A stretch of DNA of 8,265 nt from contig JANXLW010000066.1 of the NCBI GenBank assembly GCA_025354965.1, forward strand, positions 1 through 8,265, given 5' to 3'. Source of the DNA: Betaproteobacteria bacterium. GTDB lineage: Bacteria > Pseudomonadota > Gammaproteobacteria > Burkholderiales > Burkholderiaceae_C. A program made the position numbers and the translations under genes. The notes below the pieces were generated by a model. That model worked only from the letters and a program-made list of their open reading frames with translations. It searched no databases and had not been told where the DNA came from. Positions 6,843 to 8,265 of this stretch are shown here, piece by piece (position 1 is the first letter of the stretch; every line of letters begins with the position of its first letter).

Positions 6843-7817
6843 TTAGAAATCGCCAATAATTGTTGGCTTTTTTAATATATTACGAACCAATTGAGCCGCC
6901 AATTTGGTTTGGCTTTCGGCCCACGGTGTAAAGCGCGGAATTTGGTAGGCCGAGCCGCCGGCTGCAATAACGCCAGCTTCTGTGGTAACCGCACAGGTAT
7001 ACCCCGCTTTCTTGACCATTTCAACGTGCCTGTGGTTAAAGTCAAGGTTTGGGCGACCGTTTGGGTAGGCAAACGCGGTCACGGGCGCATTGATGAGCCC
7101 CGATAGCTCCTCTTTGACCTGAGCTATTTCTGTCCACGCAATATCATCGTTGCAACATGACAGAATAGGATGGTTCACTGTGTGAGCGCCAATTCCAAAG
7201 CCTTTGGCATGCATGGCTTTAAGATCTTCCAGCGACATAATGGGTACGGCCTCTAAGTTTGAATCCAGTAAATTCCTCAAATGGGCAAAGATCTCCTCCC
7301 GTTTTTCAAGCTGTTGATATTTGAGCAGAGTTTCGATGGCCGTAATCAGCGGCACCTTCGATGCATCGTCATCGAGTTCAAAATGCCCTATCTCATACAC
7401 ACCCAAGTCAACAGTTCTTTTTTTGCTATTTCGAACCAGCGCATTGATCTGCTCATGCCACAGTGGGCGACCCTGAAATTGGCAGGTATTAATGAAAAAC
7501 GTCGCATGCATATTACGTCGTAACAAGGCCGGAACGGCACCTTTTATCCAGTCTGGATACCCATCGTCAAAAGTAATGCAAGCAGCGCGCGGCGGCAGCT
7601 TGTCCTGATTGAGTGCAACCACCGCATCGTCAAGCGATATGACATTAAACTCCGCCAGCACGTTGTCCAACATCCGCTCAAATGTGGCCAAGGTCAACTC
7701 AAGTGGCACCAGCGGGTCATAGTCCCGGGGTACTTTGTGAAACAGAAAAACAGACAACTTGCTCTTGGCGAGCAATCGAAGCGGAAGATCTACCCAGGGG
7801 TTAGCTTGGGGACGCAC
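6843..7817 (-). CDS. Polysaccharide deacetylase, NodB-homology family
   Basis: A 324-residue carbohydrate esterase 4 type protein expected to remove N- or O-acetyl groups from sugars in a metal-dependent reaction. Motif 1 is TFDDG (Asp84 as catalytic base, Asp85 as metal ligand), motif 2 is GAHTVNHP (His212 and His216 as metal ligands), and motif 3 is FAYPNGRPN (249-257). The end holds YQIPRFTPW and a short helix. LFHKVPRDYD near residues 25-34 matches the opening often seen in exopolysaccharide and XrtA-locus deacetylases. No signal peptide is apparent, so it may act in the cytoplasm on precursors. The insert between motifs 1 and 2 (about 100-200, with FFINTCQFQG and PLWHEQINAL) is typical of this subfamily. 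The start is GTG at 7817, with AAGG about eight bases upstream. It lies 70 bases after the ligase-like gene and 45 before the flippase-kinase gene, all on the - strand. Confidence 0.92.
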   Translation of the reverse strand: MRPQANPWVDLPLRLLAKSKLSVFLFHKVPRDYDPLVPLELTLATFERMLDNVLAEFNVISLDDAVVALNQDKLPPRAACITFDDGYPDWIKGAVPALLRRNMHATFFINTCQFQGRPLWHEQINALVRNSKKRTVDLGVYEIGHFELDDDASKVPLITAIETLLKYQQLEKREEIFAHLRNLLDSNLEAVPIMSLEDLKAMHAKGFGIGAHTVNHPILSCCNDDIAWTEIAQVKEELSGLINAPVTAFAYPNGRPNLDFNHRHVEMVKKAGYTCAVTTEAGVIAAGGSAYQIPRFTPWAESQTKLAAQLVRNILKKPTIIGDF

Positions 7818-7850
7818 TGTTTAAGCCTTTTGGTTGATTTTTCATTTTAA

Positions 7851-7880
7851 ATAACATCAGTCTATTTAGATGCAGGTCAA
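7851..7880 (-). promoter_or_regulatory. Candidate sigma-70-type promoter for the deacetylase and flippase-kinase genes
   Basis: On the - strand, TTGACC (7875-7880) is followed after 18 bases by TGTTAT (7851-7856), about 33 bases before the GTG start at 7817. The -35 box matches consensus well and the -10 box matches 4 of 6 positions. The surrounding gap is AT-rich. It could allow transcription separate from the upstream ligase-like gene. Read by eye only. Confidence 0.35.
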
Positions 7881-7887
7881 ATTAATA

Positions 7888-8265
7888 TTACCCAAAATTA
7901 GCCGGATTCTTGATCTCACGTTTTAGCAATTGTCTGATCACTTCAAGCAGCATCATCAGGACATAAGGAAGTTCAAAATAGGCGAGGCTGAGCAAAGAGC
8001 CGCAAACAATATAGACAATCAATGACGCAGCAATTAAACTGCTTAAATCGTTTGCCCATTGCGCTTTAGATCCAACTACTTTAGAGAGCCGTTGAACGGC
8101 CCCATAGGTCAGAAAACCATTGACCAACACAGCGATATACCAAAAAAGCCCCAAAAATCCTGAATCACTGACAACCTCAAACCAAATGCTGTGAGCCGCG
8201 ACACCACGTTGCGTCAATTCTGGGGTTTCTACAAAACCAAGGAATCCAGGTGAGAATTTAAATTT
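7888..8265 (-). CDS. O-antigen ligase-like protein, C-terminal fragment (resembles exosortase A-associated O-glycosylation ligase)
   Basis: The frame is open to the right edge, so only the last 125 residues are present; the TTG at 8217 is an internal leucine rather than a start. FSPGFLGF followed by AAHSIWFEVVSDSGFLGLFW gives the conserved late-loop His and the following helix of the Wzy_C fold. The ending pattern, VYIVCGSLLSLAYFELPY, recalls the family annotated as O-glycosylation ligase, exosortase A system-associated (TIGR03097); this comparison is from memory. Members are inner-membrane proteins thought to act on lipid-linked glycans in XrtA/PEP-CTERM or exopolysaccharide loci. At least three membrane helices are visible. 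It stands 70 bases upstream of the deacetylase on the same strand. The O-antigen ligase superfamily call is firm; the XrtA subfamily call is moderate. Confidence 0.75.
   Translation of the reverse strand, partial: KFKFSPGFLGFVETPELTQRGVAAHSIWFEVVSDSGFLGLFWYIAVLVNGFLTYGAVQRLSKVVGSKAQWANDLSSLIAASLIVYIVCGSLLSLAYFELPYVLMMLLEVIRQLLKREIKNPANFG

Overview
The window is part of an extracellular or cell-surface polysaccharide locus. It probably comes from a Gram-negative proteobacterium, and a betaproteobacterium is my best guess. The support is the mix of families: Wzy/WaaL-type membrane enzymes, a Wzx-type flippase, a NodB-type deacetylase, a secreted beta-helix protein and a fragment resembling the O-glycosylation ligase of exosortase A (XrtA) systems. 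Hand-counted 60-base rows are mostly near 50% G+C. The genus cannot be told from this sequence. No rRNA, tRNA, insertion sequence, CRISPR array or origin was seen, and no gene-free stretch exceeds 300 bases.

Layout: two gene sets converge near 4253-4295. On the + strand are (1) the 3' part of a large membrane protein whose N-terminal half looks VanZ-like and whose C-terminal half is an O-antigen ligase/polymerase (Wzy_C) domain; (2) a secreted right-handed beta-helix protein starting on the base after the stop of gene 1; and (3) a SAM-dependent methyltransferase about 150 bases further on. On the - strand, read from the right edge, are (6) the C-terminal end of a second O-antigen-ligase-like protein, cut by the window; (5) a NodB-family polysaccharide deacetylase; and (4) an 833-residue protein joining a Wzx-like flippase to a C-terminal kinase-like domain of the aminoglycoside phosphotransferase/choline kinase fold.

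Together the genes cover the late, membrane-associated steps of glycan production: flipping lipid-linked repeat units (gene 4, N-terminal half), polymerisation or ligation in the periplasm (genes 1 and 6), and tailoring by deacetylation (5), methylation (3), probable phosphorylation (4, C-terminal half) and perhaps lyase- or epimerase-like trimming or binding by the beta-helix protein (2). No glycosyltransferase, initiating sugar-phosphate transferase, exosortase or export secretin lies inside the window, so these would have to lie outside it.

The most unusual item is the flippase-kinase fusion: one uninterrupted reading frame, intact kinase catalytic motifs, and a G+C-rich linker between two halves of different base composition. 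Next are the VanZ-like/O-antigen-ligase fusion, and the presence of a kinase and a methyltransferase in the same locus, which recalls the kinase-methyltransferase chemistry of the chain terminator WbdD. That last link is a hypothesis only.
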